Source of the DNA: Candidatus Kuenenia hertensis
GTDB taxonomy: Bacteria; Planctomycetota; Brocadiia; Brocadiales; Brocadiaceae
Length of the DNA: 58,662 nucleotides
Direction of reading: 5' to 3'
NCBI GenBank assembly: GCA_021646465.1
Contig: SOET01000028.1
Location: forward strand, 1 to 58,662
The position numbers and the translations under genes are program-made. Below the pieces are notes generated by a model. The model was not told where the DNA came from, did not search any database, and worked only from the letters and a program-made list of their open reading frames with translations. Positions 10,102-19,283 of this stretch are shown one piece after another; the stretch's first letter is position 1; every line of letters begins with the position of its first letter.

Positions 10102-10713
10102 ATGTCGGATCAGAAGGCTACCAATATAAAATGGCATCATGGCAAAATTACAAAAGCGCACAGAATAGAACTCATGAAACAAAAGGGAGTAACTATATGG
10201 TTAACAGGCCTTTCAGGGTCGGGGAAATCCACCATTGCCGTTGAACTTGAACACGCGCTTATTGAAAACAAACACCAGGCGTACATACTTGACGGCGACA
10301 ATATACGCCACGGCCTTAACAAAAACCTTGGGTTTTCCCCCGAAGACCGCGCGGAAAATATTCGCCGCATTGGAGAAGTAGCGAAACTTTTTACCGACGC
10401 TAATATAATAACAATAACAGCGTTTATATCCCCTTATAAAGAAGACAGAGATAATGCAAGAAAATTACAAAACGAAGGGGAATTTGTAGAAATTTATGTA
10501 AAATGCCCTATTGATGTTTGTGAACAACGCGATGTAAAAGGCCTCTATAAAAAAGCCCGGGCGGGTGAAATCAAAGAATTTACTGGTATATCAGCTCCTT
10601 ACGAAGAACCCGATAATCCAGAGCTGACAATTGATACCTCCGCCTTGTCAGTAGAAGAATCAACGAGGACTATTTTAAAGTACCTTGAAGAGAACGGATA
10701 TGTAAAGTTCTAG
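10102..10713 (+). CDS. cysC: adenylyl-sulfate (APS) kinase
   Basis: CysC phosphorylates APS to PAPS, the sulfate donor. The 203-residue protein has the P-loop GLSGSGKST at residues 36-44, the APS-binding region DGDNIRHGLNKNLGFS and the family block NIRRIGEVAKLF. No sulfurylase domain is fused. The next gene encodes a PAPS-dependent sulfotransferase, so the PAPS made here may serve sulfation of a surface or lipid molecule rather than assimilation. No cysD, cysN or cysH gene is in the window. Confidence 0.95.
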   Translation: MSDQKATNIKWHHGKITKAHRIELMKQKGVTIWLTGLSGSGKSTIAVELEHALIENKHQAYILDGDNIRHGLNKNLGFSPEDRAENIRRIGEVAKLFTDANIITITAFISPYKEDRDNARKLQNEGEFVEIYVKCPIDVCEQRDVKGLYKKARAGEIKEFTGISAPYEEPDNPELTIDTSALSVEESTRTILKYLEENGYVKF

Positions 10714-10892
10714 GAAAATTTTGCACAAGGCTTTGCTTCTCAATTAAGTTTTACGGTTTTTAAGATAGAGTCAAATAAATCTGATTTTTAGAAAATTGGC
10801 GGTAATTTGGCTTTTAAAAATATTCCACTTTTTTTATACCCTTCAGTGTAATATCTTTTATCCTCCTCTTGATTTTTTTAGGAGCTATTACC

Positions 10893-11750
10893 ATGTTTCC
10901 GGATTTTCTTTGTATCGGCGCTCAAAAGTCAGGAACAACCTGGCTTTATAGAAATATGCAGCAACATCCAGACATCTGGTTGCCCCCAATAAAAGAGATT
11001 CATTTCTTTGACAAGTACTGGAATAAAACTAATTTATTCAGCATTATTTTTACCAAAATTTGGCGGCGGCAATTACGGAACAGGATCAGAAAACGTTACG
11101 GCTATCGGGATTTCAGAAATTTAAAATGGGATTTTAAATTTTTCTTCCGTAATCATACCGCAGAATGGTACTCATCCATATTCAAATGCGCTGGAAACAA
11201 AAAAACCGGCGATTTCACTCCTGGATACTCTACATTAGATTCAAATCAGGTAGCATTCGTTGAAAAACTTATACCAAACGCAAAAATCATTTTCCTCATG
11301 CGCAATCCCATTTACAGGGCATGGTCCCAGATACGAATGGAAGCAAGAAAGTGTTCTTTGGACCTCAATGATCATGACATAATATTTAAAAAAATTGATT
11401 CAAACAGAATACGGTTGAGAGGAGATTATTTACGCACACTTGATAATTGGCACAGTTATTATCAAAAAGGGCAAATGTTTATCGCATTCTTTGAACAAGT
11501 CATAACATGCCAGAAAGATCTGCTCTTGCAAATATACAAATTTCTGGGAATAAATGATTCTCCAGAAATAATCCCGGATACGATACGCCATAATTATAAT
11601 CCCGGAATTGAAGCGAAAATACCGCCCGCAATTGCCAGCCATCTGGCCAATTTGCATTTCGAAGACATAAAAAAACTAAACAAAATGTTCGGTGGATATA
11701 CAGATAACTGGCTTGCACACGCAGAAGAGATTCTAAAAAATACCCGATAA
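10893..11750 (+). CDS. PAPS-dependent sulfotransferase
   Basis: A 285-residue sulfotransferase-fold protein. The 5'-phosphosulfate loop is GAQKSGTTWLYRN near the N-terminus, and the 3'-phosphate block is FLMRNPIYRAWSQ in the middle. The family transfers sulfate from PAPS to carbohydrates or lipids. ATG 10893 is preferred over an upstream TTG (10869) because AGGAG at 10880-10884 sits 8 bases before it. It lies 180 bp downstream of cysC in the same direction, which argues for joint function. The acceptor is unknown. Confidence 0.85.
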   Translation: MFPDFLCIGAQKSGTTWLYRNMQQHPDIWLPPIKEIHFFDKYWNKTNLFSIIFTKIWRRQLRNRIRKRYGYRDFRNLKWDFKFFFRNHTAEWYSSIFKCAGNKKTGDFTPGYSTLDSNQVAFVEKLIPNAKIIFLMRNPIYRAWSQIRMEARKCSLDLNDHDIIFKKIDSNRIRLRGDYLRTLDNWHSYYQKGQMFIAFFEQVITCQKDLLLQIYKFLGINDSPEIIPDTIRHNYNPGIEAKIPPAIASHLANLHFEDIKKLNKMFGGYTDNWLAHAEEILKNTR

Positions 11751-11889
11751 TAACGACAAATGACCGGTATAATTTTGATGTGCGCAATTCACTACGACTA
11801 CTACTATTAAAAACAAAAACACTATTCTGGTTTAAAACCATAGTATTAGTGAGTTTGAACTGTTTCTGTTCAGAGGGAGAAACTGAATC

Positions 11890-13191
11890 GTGGAAAAATG
11901 TATGCCTGTGGGAATTTTAAGGGAAAAGAAACACAAAGAACATCGGGTTCCTTTAACACCTTCTGACGTGGCATGGCTGGTAAAACAAGGTATTCCCATC
12001 GAAGTTGAATCGAGTACCGACAGAATATTTTCAGATACCGCATATAAAAAGGCAGGTGCAAAGATTGTCGATCAGTGCCATGCTTCAAGACTACTTGTTG
12101 GTATTAAAGAACCTTCAACGGAGTCTCTTAAATCAAATACTGCCTATATGGTATTTTCTCACACCATAAAGGGACAATCAGAAAATCTTCCGCTCCTCAA
12201 AAAATGCATCGATAAAAACATCTCCCTGATTGATTATGAACGAATTGTCGATCGTAATGGGCGCAGACTCGTTTTCTTCGGGAAATATGCAGGAATTTGC
12301 GGCGCTGTTGATTCATTGTTTTATCTGGGGGAAAAATACGAATCAAATGGCATTCGAAACCCTTTTACGCAATTAAAACCGGCACATATGTATAAAAATT
12401 ACGCTCATATGCAAAAGGCAATTGTCCAGCTTGCCCAAAAAATCAGGAGTAAAGGTTTTCATGATCAACTATCCCCTTTCATCATTGGTTTTACGGGACA
12501 CGGCAATGTAAGCACTGGCGTCAGGGAGGTCTTAAAACTTTTAAAGCCTGTTGAAATTCATCCAAAAGATCTGCAGGAATTTGTTCAGAAACAAAAGAAT
12601 AAAACAAACACGCTCTATCTGATTAATTTCTATCGGGAAGAAAAATTCCGGAAAAAAGATCAAAAAGGATTTTATTTTGAAGAATATTTACGAACACCGC
12701 AAAAGTTTGAGTCCAATCTGGAAAAATATCTGCCCTACATTAACCTCTTACTACATACCAGTTATTGGGAGCAAAGGTTTCCACGCCTGGTAACAAAAGA
12801 AATGATTCACCGAATAGGAAAGGAACCGTACCGTTTAGCTTTTATTGGCGATATCTCATGTGATGTGAACGGATCAATCGAGCTTACGTACAAAACAACC
12901 ACTCAGGAAAATCCGGTGTATACCTATAACCCTGCAAAACGAACATATACCGACGGATTCAAAACAACAGGAATTACTATCCTGGCACGTGACAACCTCC
13001 CATCCGAACTGCCAAAAGACGCCTCTGAGGAATTCAGCGATTCCATCAAGGAATACGTTTATCAAATCGCGGTGCAAGGAAATATCGATATCGCCAACAA
13101 CACTATTCTGCCCGGAGAAATACGCCGGGCAGTGATAACACAAGGTAAAAAACTAACAAAACCATACGCTTATTTGAAAAAAAATCTGTAA
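11890..13191 (+). CDS. lysine-ketoglutarate reductase-like protein (LKR/AlaDH N-terminal fold)
   Basis: A 433-residue protein resembling the reductase half of alpha-aminoadipic semialdehyde synthase: VGILREKKHKEHRVPLTPSDVAWLV at the start, then VFSHTIKGQ, LIDYERIVD and GYAGICGAVD-like segments. That enzyme joins lysine and 2-oxoglutarate with NADPH to give saccharopine. No saccharopine-dehydrogenase half or lysine gene is adjacent, so the physiological role is open. The start is GTG 11890, about 10 bases after GAGGGAGA. It runs convergently with the next gene. Confidence 0.75.
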   Translation: MEKCMPVGILREKKHKEHRVPLTPSDVAWLVKQGIPIEVESSTDRIFSDTAYKKAGAKIVDQCHASRLLVGIKEPSTESLKSNTAYMVFSHTIKGQSENLPLLKKCIDKNISLIDYERIVDRNGRRLVFFGKYAGICGAVDSLFYLGEKYESNGIRNPFTQLKPAHMYKNYAHMQKAIVQLAQKIRSKGFHDQLSPFIIGFTGHGNVSTGVREVLKLLKPVEIHPKDLQEFVQKQKNKTNTLYLINFYREEKFRKKDQKGFYFEEYLRTPQKFESNLEKYLPYINLLLHTSYWEQRFPRLVTKEMIHRIGKEPYRLAFIGDISCDVNGSIELTYKTTTQENPVYTYNPAKRTYTDGFKTTGITILARDNLPSELPKDASEEFSDSIKEYVYQIAVQGNIDIANNTILPGEIRRAVITQGKKLTKPYAYLKKNL

Positions 13192-13226
13192 AGTATTCTG
13201 CATCTTTTCATGTATAAAATCCAGAA

Positions 13227-14453
13227 TCACTGGTAAATCATCTGATACAGTTTTGACGCAAGATGTTTATTCATATTTTTGAGAACCTTATATTCTTCAT
13301 AGGCCATTAACTTATTTTCTGTCTGTAAATATGCTATGCCCAGATGAAAATACGCTTCCGGAACATTTTTGTTAATGCTAATGGCTTGCCGGTACGCATC
13401 AACAGCTTCTCGGTGTTGCTCAAGAGCGGTATGGGCTAAGCCCAGCATGAAATATGCATCAAACAATTGCGAGTTGATACGCGTAGCATCAAGGAGAGAT
13501 TCCACCGCATCCTGATACTGTTTTTGCATAAAATACGCGAGGCCAAGCTGGAAGTGCCCTTCCGGGAATTTCGGTTTCAAACCGATTGCCTGTTTCAAGT
13601 CTTTTATTGCATCAGGATACTTACCAAGCTTGTTTTTACAGTAACCAATCTGGAAGTGTGCGTTTGCATAATCAGGATTTTTGCCGATTGCTTTTTCGAA
13701 TGAAAAAATGGCTTTTTCGTATTCCGCAGTTCCGATAAGGTAAATCCCTTCCCTGTAAAGTTCCTCTTCGGAAATCACCCTCAGCCCTACCCACTCTGAA
13801 AGTGATTGCTCTTTGACCGGCAAAATTTTTCCAATCCGTTCACATGAAAGAGCATAACCATAACCATCAGGGGAAAGAAATAACATAATGCCAACTGCTT
13901 CACCATTCATATTCATAACAGGACTACCACAAAAATTTGAGGGAAACGATGCCTTTATCTTTATCATTTTTCCGAATAATGGTATTTCAAGAATATCAGA
14001 AACGACCCCCTTCACTACAGAATACTCTGACTCGAACCTACCGCTCACTACCATGATTTGTTCATTTATTTCGGGTGGAGTTACGCTCAGAGATAATGGA
14101 GATACCCCGTTTTCATAATTTTCAGTTGCCAGCATTACAAGGCCGCCTTCCTTGTCCTCTGCAAGAATCTTTGTTACGGAATAAACATTCCCCTGAATAT
14201 TTTTAACCTGAATGCTCCGCGCATTGTGAAATACATTGTTATGGGTAATAATATCACGGCGTTCATTTAGAATGAAACCGTTCCCCCGATTAAAGATATT
14301 TCCCTCTCTATCGAGAAACTCAATAGAAACAACAGAATGTTGCAGTTTATTCATCCGTAAGGGAGTAGCATCCTGTGCTATTAAACAAGAATAACCTCCC
14401 GCTCCGAATACAAAGAATACTCCAAATATCAAATATCGCAAAAATCTCTTCAT
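13227..14453 (-). CDS. secreted trypsin-like domain (degenerate) with TPR repeats
   Basis: A signal peptide (about residues 1-27) is followed by a trypsin/HtrA-like fold (about 35-215) and at least four tetratricopeptide repeats (about 235-390, e.g. ANAHFQIGYCKNKLGKYPDA). The catalytic triad is not recognisable: TNAHV is replaced by THNNV, the DLAVL aspartate by GGLVM, and GNSGGP by SNFCGSP. It therefore probably acts as a periplasmic binding or scaffold protein rather than a protease. It stands alone between two convergent or divergent genes, with GGGAGAAAAGTGTA before its ATG. Confidence 0.8.
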   Translation of the reverse strand: MKRFLRYLIFGVFFVFGAGGYSCLIAQDATPLRMNKLQHSVVSIEFLDREGNIFNRGNGFILNERRDIITHNNVFHNARSIQVKNIQGNVYSVTKILAEDKEGGLVMLATENYENGVSPLSLSVTPPEINEQIMVVSGRFESEYSVVKGVVSDILEIPLFGKMIKIKASFPSNFCGSPVMNMNGEAVGIMLFLSPDGYGYALSCERIGKILPVKEQSLSEWVGLRVISEEELYREGIYLIGTAEYEKAIFSFEKAIGKNPDYANAHFQIGYCKNKLGKYPDAIKDLKQAIGLKPKFPEGHFQLGLAYFMQKQYQDAVESLLDATRINSQLFDAYFMLGLAHTALEQHREAVDAYRQAISINKNVPEAYFHLGIAYLQTENKLMAYEEYKVLKNMNKHLASKLYQMIYQ

Positions 14454-14746
14454 TACACTTTTCTCCCAATATATTGCTCACCTCATTAATAATGCATTTA
14501 GGTGCTTTATTATAAAATAAATCCGAACAGATGAAATATAAATATGGTTACGGAAAAACATTTTAATTGTCGCTGTTAATAAATAACCAAACATTATTAA
14601 CTTACAGTTACATGAAAAACTAATCCACAATACAAAATACTTATGCTCTATAGTACTCTGGCTCTTTATGCAAATTACCTTGACGCTGTCTGATTCAAAA
14701 TGTATTATTCCAGGGAAAACATGCATAGGAGAAAAAAATTATAGAT

Positions 14747-14794
14747 ATGTCTCGATTTGCAAGAGAGATCACGTTAATTATGATTCAAGCATGA
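14747..14794 (+). CDS. possible 15-codon leader ORF overlapping the next start
   Basis: ATAGGAG at 14725-14731 is followed 15 bases later by ATG 14747, opening a 15-codon frame that ends TGA at 14792. That stop overlaps the ATG (14791) of the next gene as ATGA. No ribosome site lies directly before 14791, so translation of this leader could deliver ribosomes to it. The spacing from the ribosome site is long, so this remains tentative. Confidence 0.3.
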   Translation: MSRFAREITLIMIQA

Positions 14795-15660
14795 ATCATA
14801 CTGCCACACCTCAACTTTTAATGCAGATTACCGAAGATACCTTCGAGAAAATATTACACACCTTTAGAGAAGCACAGGAAATTAATCTTCAGGATGTGAC
14901 TTTCATAGACCCTTACGGCATGGTCGGCATTCTTGAGTTCGGAGAATTTCTGAAATCAAATGACATTCAGAAAGCCTTATTCCTTCCCGAATCAGAAGAA
15001 GTCCTCAAATACCTCGAAAGAATGGATTTTTTCAGGTTTGCCAGTGGATATTACATCCTAAAACCACCCAAACCTCAAATATCGCAAAAATACGTAAGAA
15101 GTTCCTATTCAGACGTCCTGCTTGAGATAACCCCCATACAAAAATCAGACGACATCCATTTCATTGTAGGGAAAGTGAAGAACCGAGCGCATGCGATCCT
15201 CACAAATCATCTCCACTATGATGAGCGGGCAATAAACAGCTTTATTGTTGCGCTTTCGGAAGTGTGCCAGAACATTCTTGAACACAGCGAGACCAAAGGA
15301 TTTGTGGGCATACAGAAATATCACTTTCAAAACATAAATAAAAATGTCGTAAAAATTGCTGTTATGGACATTGGCATTGGCTTTAGAATGTCTCTTTCAG
15401 AAAGATTTTCATTAAAGAATGACCTTGAAGCCATAAAAAAAGCGCTTCTTCATGGAGCCTCGCGCCATACAGAAAAAGGAAGGGGACACGGTTTGGCCGC
15501 CGTACGGCGTTTTGTTAACCAGTGGAACGGCAAACTCTCCATCCGTTCAGGCACTGCAAGGTTATCGATAATACCTGCATGGGCATGGGGGAGAGAAAAA
15601 GAACCCCATCTCACCCATTTTCCCGGAACACAAATAAATATCCTCCTGCCTGAAATTTAA
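14791..15660 (+). CDS. STAS-like plus HATPase (anti-sigma-factor kinase type) regulator
   Basis: The first 110 residues resemble a STAS or MlaB-like domain (FIDPYGMVGILEFGEFL and ESEEVLKYLERMDFF). A GHKL ATPase domain follows with N-box EVCQNILEHS, G1 DIGIGF and G2 GRGHGLAAV, as in RsbW/SpoIIAB-type kinases, but with no HisKA domain. A protein combining both halves of a partner-switching pair suggests serine/threonine-kinase-type signalling. The frame is open upstream to ATG 14668, but ATG 14791 fits the domain boundary and the ATGA coupling. The 14454-14746 region upstream shows nothing else. Confidence 0.75.
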   Translation: MNHTATPQLLMQITEDTFEKILHTFREAQEINLQDVTFIDPYGMVGILEFGEFLKSNDIQKALFLPESEEVLKYLERMDFFRFASGYYILKPPKPQISQKYVRSSYSDVLLEITPIQKSDDIHFIVGKVKNRAHAILTNHLHYDERAINSFIVALSEVCQNILEHSETKGFVGIQKYHFQNINKNVVKIAVMDIGIGFRMSLSERFSLKNDLEAIKKALLHGASRHTEKGRGHGLAAVRRFVNQWNGKLSIRSGTARLSIIPAWAWGREKEPHLTHFPGTQINILLPEI

Positions 15661-15786
15661 GCATCATTTTTAATTTTTTGTTTGACAAAGAATTTCTGAA
15701 ATTTATAATTCAATTGATTCTATTGAACATGCTTTATTAGAATATTTTACTGCAGAATACATTCAAAACGTGGAGAAATAAAGTGT

Positions 15787-15936
15787 AACTATTCGGCGTA
15801 ATTTATAACACACCCCTAAATCCCCTCTTAATAGAGAGGACTTACACGTTTTTATGGAACGTCAAGGTAACCCCCTCTAAAAAGAGGGGTGGCAGCATAG
15901 CTGACGGGGTGTGTATTACATGCTGAATAGATACAA
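15787..15936 (+). repeat. MITE-like repeat, copy 1
   Basis: About 150 bp with imperfect terminal inverted repeats (CTATTCGGCGTAA... at the left, reverse complement of ...GCTGAATAGATACAAT at the right) and internal complementary blocks such as CCCCTCTTAATAGAG and CCCTCTAAAAAGAGGGG. A second copy lies inverted at 36495-36622. It carries no gene. The surrounding 15661-16065 gap otherwise holds only the ctctgcggtgaac-type repeat near 15999-16020. Confidence 0.65.
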
Positions 15937-16065
15937 TAAAGTTAAAGGGGAAATTTGTGTAATTTTCCGATTTTTCCCCATTACAATCCTCTGCGTTCTC
16001 AGCGCCCTCTGCGGTGAACGATAATAACATCTCTGCTAATTTATTAACAATGGAGGACTTTTGTT

Positions 16066-16299
16066 ATGAAAAACAATCACAAAAAAGAAGCATTAACAAA
16101 ATATTTCCACGAATCCGTTGTGAAATTTGAGAAGTATTATAACGACCCGGAACAACAACACAAGATATTCACCGAGCTTGGTTTTACCAATATTGATGAT
16201 GGATGTGACGGCTTTTGCCCCGGATGCGAACAAAAACTGGAATGTGATATCTACGATGAATTGAAGGATGAGTGGGAAGGGATTTATCGGAATAATTAG
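16066..16299 (+). CDS. small acidic protein with a CPGC-type cysteine cluster
   Basis: A 77-residue acidic protein preceded by GGAGGACTTTTGTT. It has four cysteines in GCDGFCPGCEQKLEC, a spacing that could bind a metal ion. I do not recognise the family. It is a single gene between a repeat element and the restriction island. Confidence 0.6.
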   Translation: MKNNHKKEALTKYFHESVVKFEKYYNDPEQQHKIFTELGFTNIDDGCDGFCPGCEQKLECDIYDELKDEWEGIYRNN

Positions 16300-16410
16300 T
16301 CTTTTATACTGATGAATATTTTACTGTCACATTTCTTGCTGTCCCCATAAGGTAATAAAGTATCTCTTTGTACTTCGGCGGGATAAGAGTGATGCAAGGG
16401 GTGTGTTGAT

Positions 16411-18345
16411 ATGAGTATGACTCTGCAAAATGATAAAAAAATAAACAAATCAGTATCTCAAACCTTCTCGGTTTTTATTGATTCTGATCTGGAGCGAGAA
16501 TTTTTCAATGCCATCGTTTCCTATTATTTAAATGAAAGCGACAAACTTGGTCTCGGCCTCGGCAAATCTCAGGTAACTACCATATGCAGAATACTTTTGT
16601 ATGGCAATGAACCCTCTTCAGAGGACTCTCTGGCATGGCAGATATGCGAAGGAAATATATTGGGCGAATACCATAAAAAGGAGTTTGCGGTAATGGATTA
16701 CCTCCATCTTGTTTCCCTCGAGTTGAGAAAACAGTTGGGACAATATTCAACACCAGTAAAAATTGTCAAATATATATTAAAATCGGTTGGGTATATTCCA
16801 ACAAAAAATATTCTATTCAAGAATCTTATAGATCCTGCCTGCGGGTCAGGCGCTTTTTTGGTAGAGTCATCGCGTATCTATTTGAATGCGTTAAAAAAGG
16901 CTAACGTACCATTGTCAGAATGGTATCCAATGTTTACAGCAGCAATTAGAGGGATCGATGTTGATCCAAAAGCATGCTTCTTTGCCCGGTTAAATCTCGC
17001 AATGTTGCTTGCTCCACCAATCCTTGATTTTGTTTCTACGGACGGTATCTCCAAATTAAAACCACTGCCTGTGTATTGTGCTGATACTTTGCATTTAATG
17101 GTTTTAAAAGGAATGGGTGCTTCGCCGGTTTATGACACCCTGAATACATCTTTGGAATGCCAATCTGATTTCGTTGTAGGAAACCCGCCTTATTACAAAA
17201 TAAGGGGTATTGACCGGAGCATAAAAAATGCTTTTGCAGAATCTATTTACGGGCATCCAAATGCTTATGCCCTTTTCATTCACGCAGGAATTGTGATGCT
17301 AAAGGCGAATGGAAGATTAGGTTTTATTATTCCCCGTTCCATGCTCTCAGGTCTTTATTTTAAAAATCTCAGGGGGTTCATAGAAAGAAACACATCAATT
17401 AAGGAAATGGTTTACATCTCCGATCGGAAAAAAGTATTTGATAATGTACTGCATGGCACAATGATTTTAACACTAAAACGGAATAAACAGAGTAGAGAAA
17501 AAGTCACGATTTCTTTCATAAAATCACTGAAAGATATGGAAAATCGGCATGCGGAAATTAGCGTTGATAGAAACAAAATAATTCAGCGGCTTAACGGTAC
17601 AACCGTATGGTTTGTTGCCAACACATCCGAGACATATGCCATCATAGACCGAATAATTAAGGAACACCCTCTGTTGTCAGACCATAAAATTAACTGCCGT
17701 GCAAAAACAGGACAGATTGTCTGGAACAGAGTAAAGCCCTTATTAACAACAGATAAAAAACCATGCACTTTACCATTGGTATGGGCAACAGATGTTCGAA
17801 AGTTCAGCTTTTCTTTTAACAAAATGGGAGCAGCAAGACCGTGTTATCTGAAACTCAATCCAAAAACTCAAAATCTTATAGTTAAAGGCCTATCTATCCT
17901 TGTTCAACGTGTCACTGCGGACGAGCAGCCTTCACGCATTGTAGCCTGCATACCTGGTGAATTTTGCAAAAAAGAGCGCAATGGATATTTTGTTGAAAAT
18001 CATTTAAATATTATTCAACCTGCCGTGGGAAACTCTGAAATTGACCTCTATTTTATCCTTGGCATCTTTAATTCGGAGGTTGTTGAGTTCTTTTTCCGCG
18101 CTATGAACGGCAATACGCAGGTTTCGGCGACAGAGCTAAATCTTCTTCCCATACCAACGGGTAAATACAATTATAAGATTGCAAATATTGCAAAAGAAAT
18201 TCAAATAACAAGAGAAACAAAGAAAGAAAATCTGCTTAGAAAATTGAACGTTTTAGTGGGTAAAGCTTATGGTTTAGACACAAATGAACTCAGCTTTATA
18301 AAGAGACACCTCAATGAGAAGGAATATGACAATTCAGGAAATTAA
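16411..18345 (+). CDS. type II N6-adenine DNA methyltransferase (BsuBI/PstI type)
   Basis: A 644-residue methylase of the gamma N6-adenine class. Motif I is DPACGSGAFL near residue 141 and the catalytic motif IV is VGNPPYYKIRG near residue 257; the C-terminal third would recognise the target. It is followed, with a 32-base overlap, by a BsuBI/PstI-like endonuclease gene, so it should protect the host against that enzyme. Enzymes of this family methylate CTGCAG in the characterised members; whether this one does is not shown. GGGG before the ATG serves as ribosome site. Confidence 0.88.
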   Translation: MSMTLQNDKKINKSVSQTFSVFIDSDLEREFFNAIVSYYLNESDKLGLGLGKSQVTTICRILLYGNEPSSEDSLAWQICEGNILGEYHKKEFAVMDYLHLVSLELRKQLGQYSTPVKIVKYILKSVGYIPTKNILFKNLIDPACGSGAFLVESSRIYLNALKKANVPLSEWYPMFTAAIRGIDVDPKACFFARLNLAMLLAPPILDFVSTDGISKLKPLPVYCADTLHLMVLKGMGASPVYDTLNTSLECQSDFVVGNPPYYKIRGIDRSIKNAFAESIYGHPNAYALFIHAGIVMLKANGRLGFIIPRSMLSGLYFKNLRGFIERNTSIKEMVYISDRKKVFDNVLHGTMILTLKRNKQSREKVTISFIKSLKDMENRHAEISVDRNKIIQRLNGTTVWFVANTSETYAIIDRIIKEHPLLSDHKINCRAKTGQIVWNRVKPLLTTDKKPCTLPLVWATDVRKFSFSFNKMGAARPCYLKLNPKTQNLIVKGLSILVQRVTADEQPSRIVACIPGEFCKKERNGYFVENHLNIIQPAVGNSEIDLYFILGIFNSEVVEFFFRAMNGNTQVSATELNLLPIPTGKYNYKIANIAKEIQITRETKKENLLRKLNVLVGKAYGLDTNELSFIKRHLNEKEYDNSGN

Positions 18346-19276
18346 AACTATTCTTGAAAAATTAAGTTTTCCCCAACGTTTCATTTCTGAGCAAACAGCA
18401 GTATGTATAATGGCTTTGACTGACAAAACCGAAAGAACGGGATTGCTGCCAGATCATAAAAGTTTGAGCGAAGGATCCAGAATCCATGACATTTTGAATT
18501 TTGCCAGAGACAATTTGGGCAAACAAGTTGCAGAAAATACACGAGAATCATACCGAAAAACCTCCCTCGCATCTCTCATGAACCACGGCTTGGTGGTGAG
18601 ACATCAACTCAGTACTAATGATCCAAACACTTACTATAGGCTTCATCCGGATTTTGAATCTTTGTTTTCAGAGAAGAATATTGAAAAACGACAAAAACTT
18701 ATTACCGGATTACAACTTAAATCAACAAAATTAAAAGAAAGGCTTACGCGCAAAGTATCTCTACTCGGCAATGTTAATGTACAAATAAACGACGAGAATA
18801 CCTTTTCTCTCAGTCCTGGTACGCATAATGTTCTTGAAAAGGGTATCGTTGAAGTATTTAGCCACGCTTTTTTAAACAAACCCCAGGTAGTGTATCTTGG
18901 AGATACAGCGCCAAGAAAAGGATACCAAAATCGTGTATTAATGAGACGTTTGAATCTTCCCATTGATACTGCTGAATCATTGCCAGATGTTATTCTTTTT
19001 TCCGAACATGAAAAACATCTTGTAATTGTTGAAGCAGTAACAAGTAGCGGTCCAATAAATTCCATACGCCTTGATCAATTACAGAAGTTTACGAAAAAAT
19101 CAAGTAAGTTGGAATACAAAATCAGCTATATTACCGCATTTCCTTCTCGTGTAATTTTTAGAAGATTTGTTGAAGAAATTGCGTGGGGAAGTAGCGTGTG
19201 GATTGAAAATGAACCGAATAATATTGTGCATTTTGAGAAGACCCCAAATAAATCTTTTTTAATAGATATTTTATAA
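18314..19276 (+). CDS. type II restriction endonuclease, BsuBI/PstI family
   Basis: A 320-residue protein with the family's N-terminal helical DNA-binding region and a C-terminal catalytic core: VYLGDTAPRKGYQNR, then LPDVILF and KHLVIVEAVTSSGPI. The E-(x)-A-V-T-S-S-G stretch after the Asp-rich strand is the characteristic PD-(D/E)XK variant of BsuBI and PstI. The first ATG is 18314; ATG 18326 lies too near AGAAGGA to be clearly better. It overlaps the methylase gene, the usual arrangement for a coupled pair, and appears intact. Confidence 0.85.
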   Translation: MRRNMTIQEIKTILEKLSFPQRFISEQTAVCIMALTDKTERTGLLPDHKSLSEGSRIHDILNFARDNLGKQVAENTRESYRKTSLASLMNHGLVVRHQLSTNDPNTYYRLHPDFESLFSEKNIEKRQKLITGLQLKSTKLKERLTRKVSLLGNVNVQINDENTFSLSPGTHNVLEKGIVEVFSHAFLNKPQVVYLGDTAPRKGYQNRVLMRRLNLPIDTAESLPDVILFSEHEKHLVIVEAVTSSGPINSIRLDQLQKFTKKSSKLEYKISYITAFPSRVIFRRFVEEIAWGSSVWIENEPNNIVHFEKTPNKSFLIDIL

Positions 19277-19283
19277 AAAATCT

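Noticed and set aside
15842-16030. Minus-strand 62-codon frame
   Set aside because: Its translation (FTAEGAENAE) comes from the dispersed ctctgcggtgaac repeat and the MITE-like element, not from a gene.
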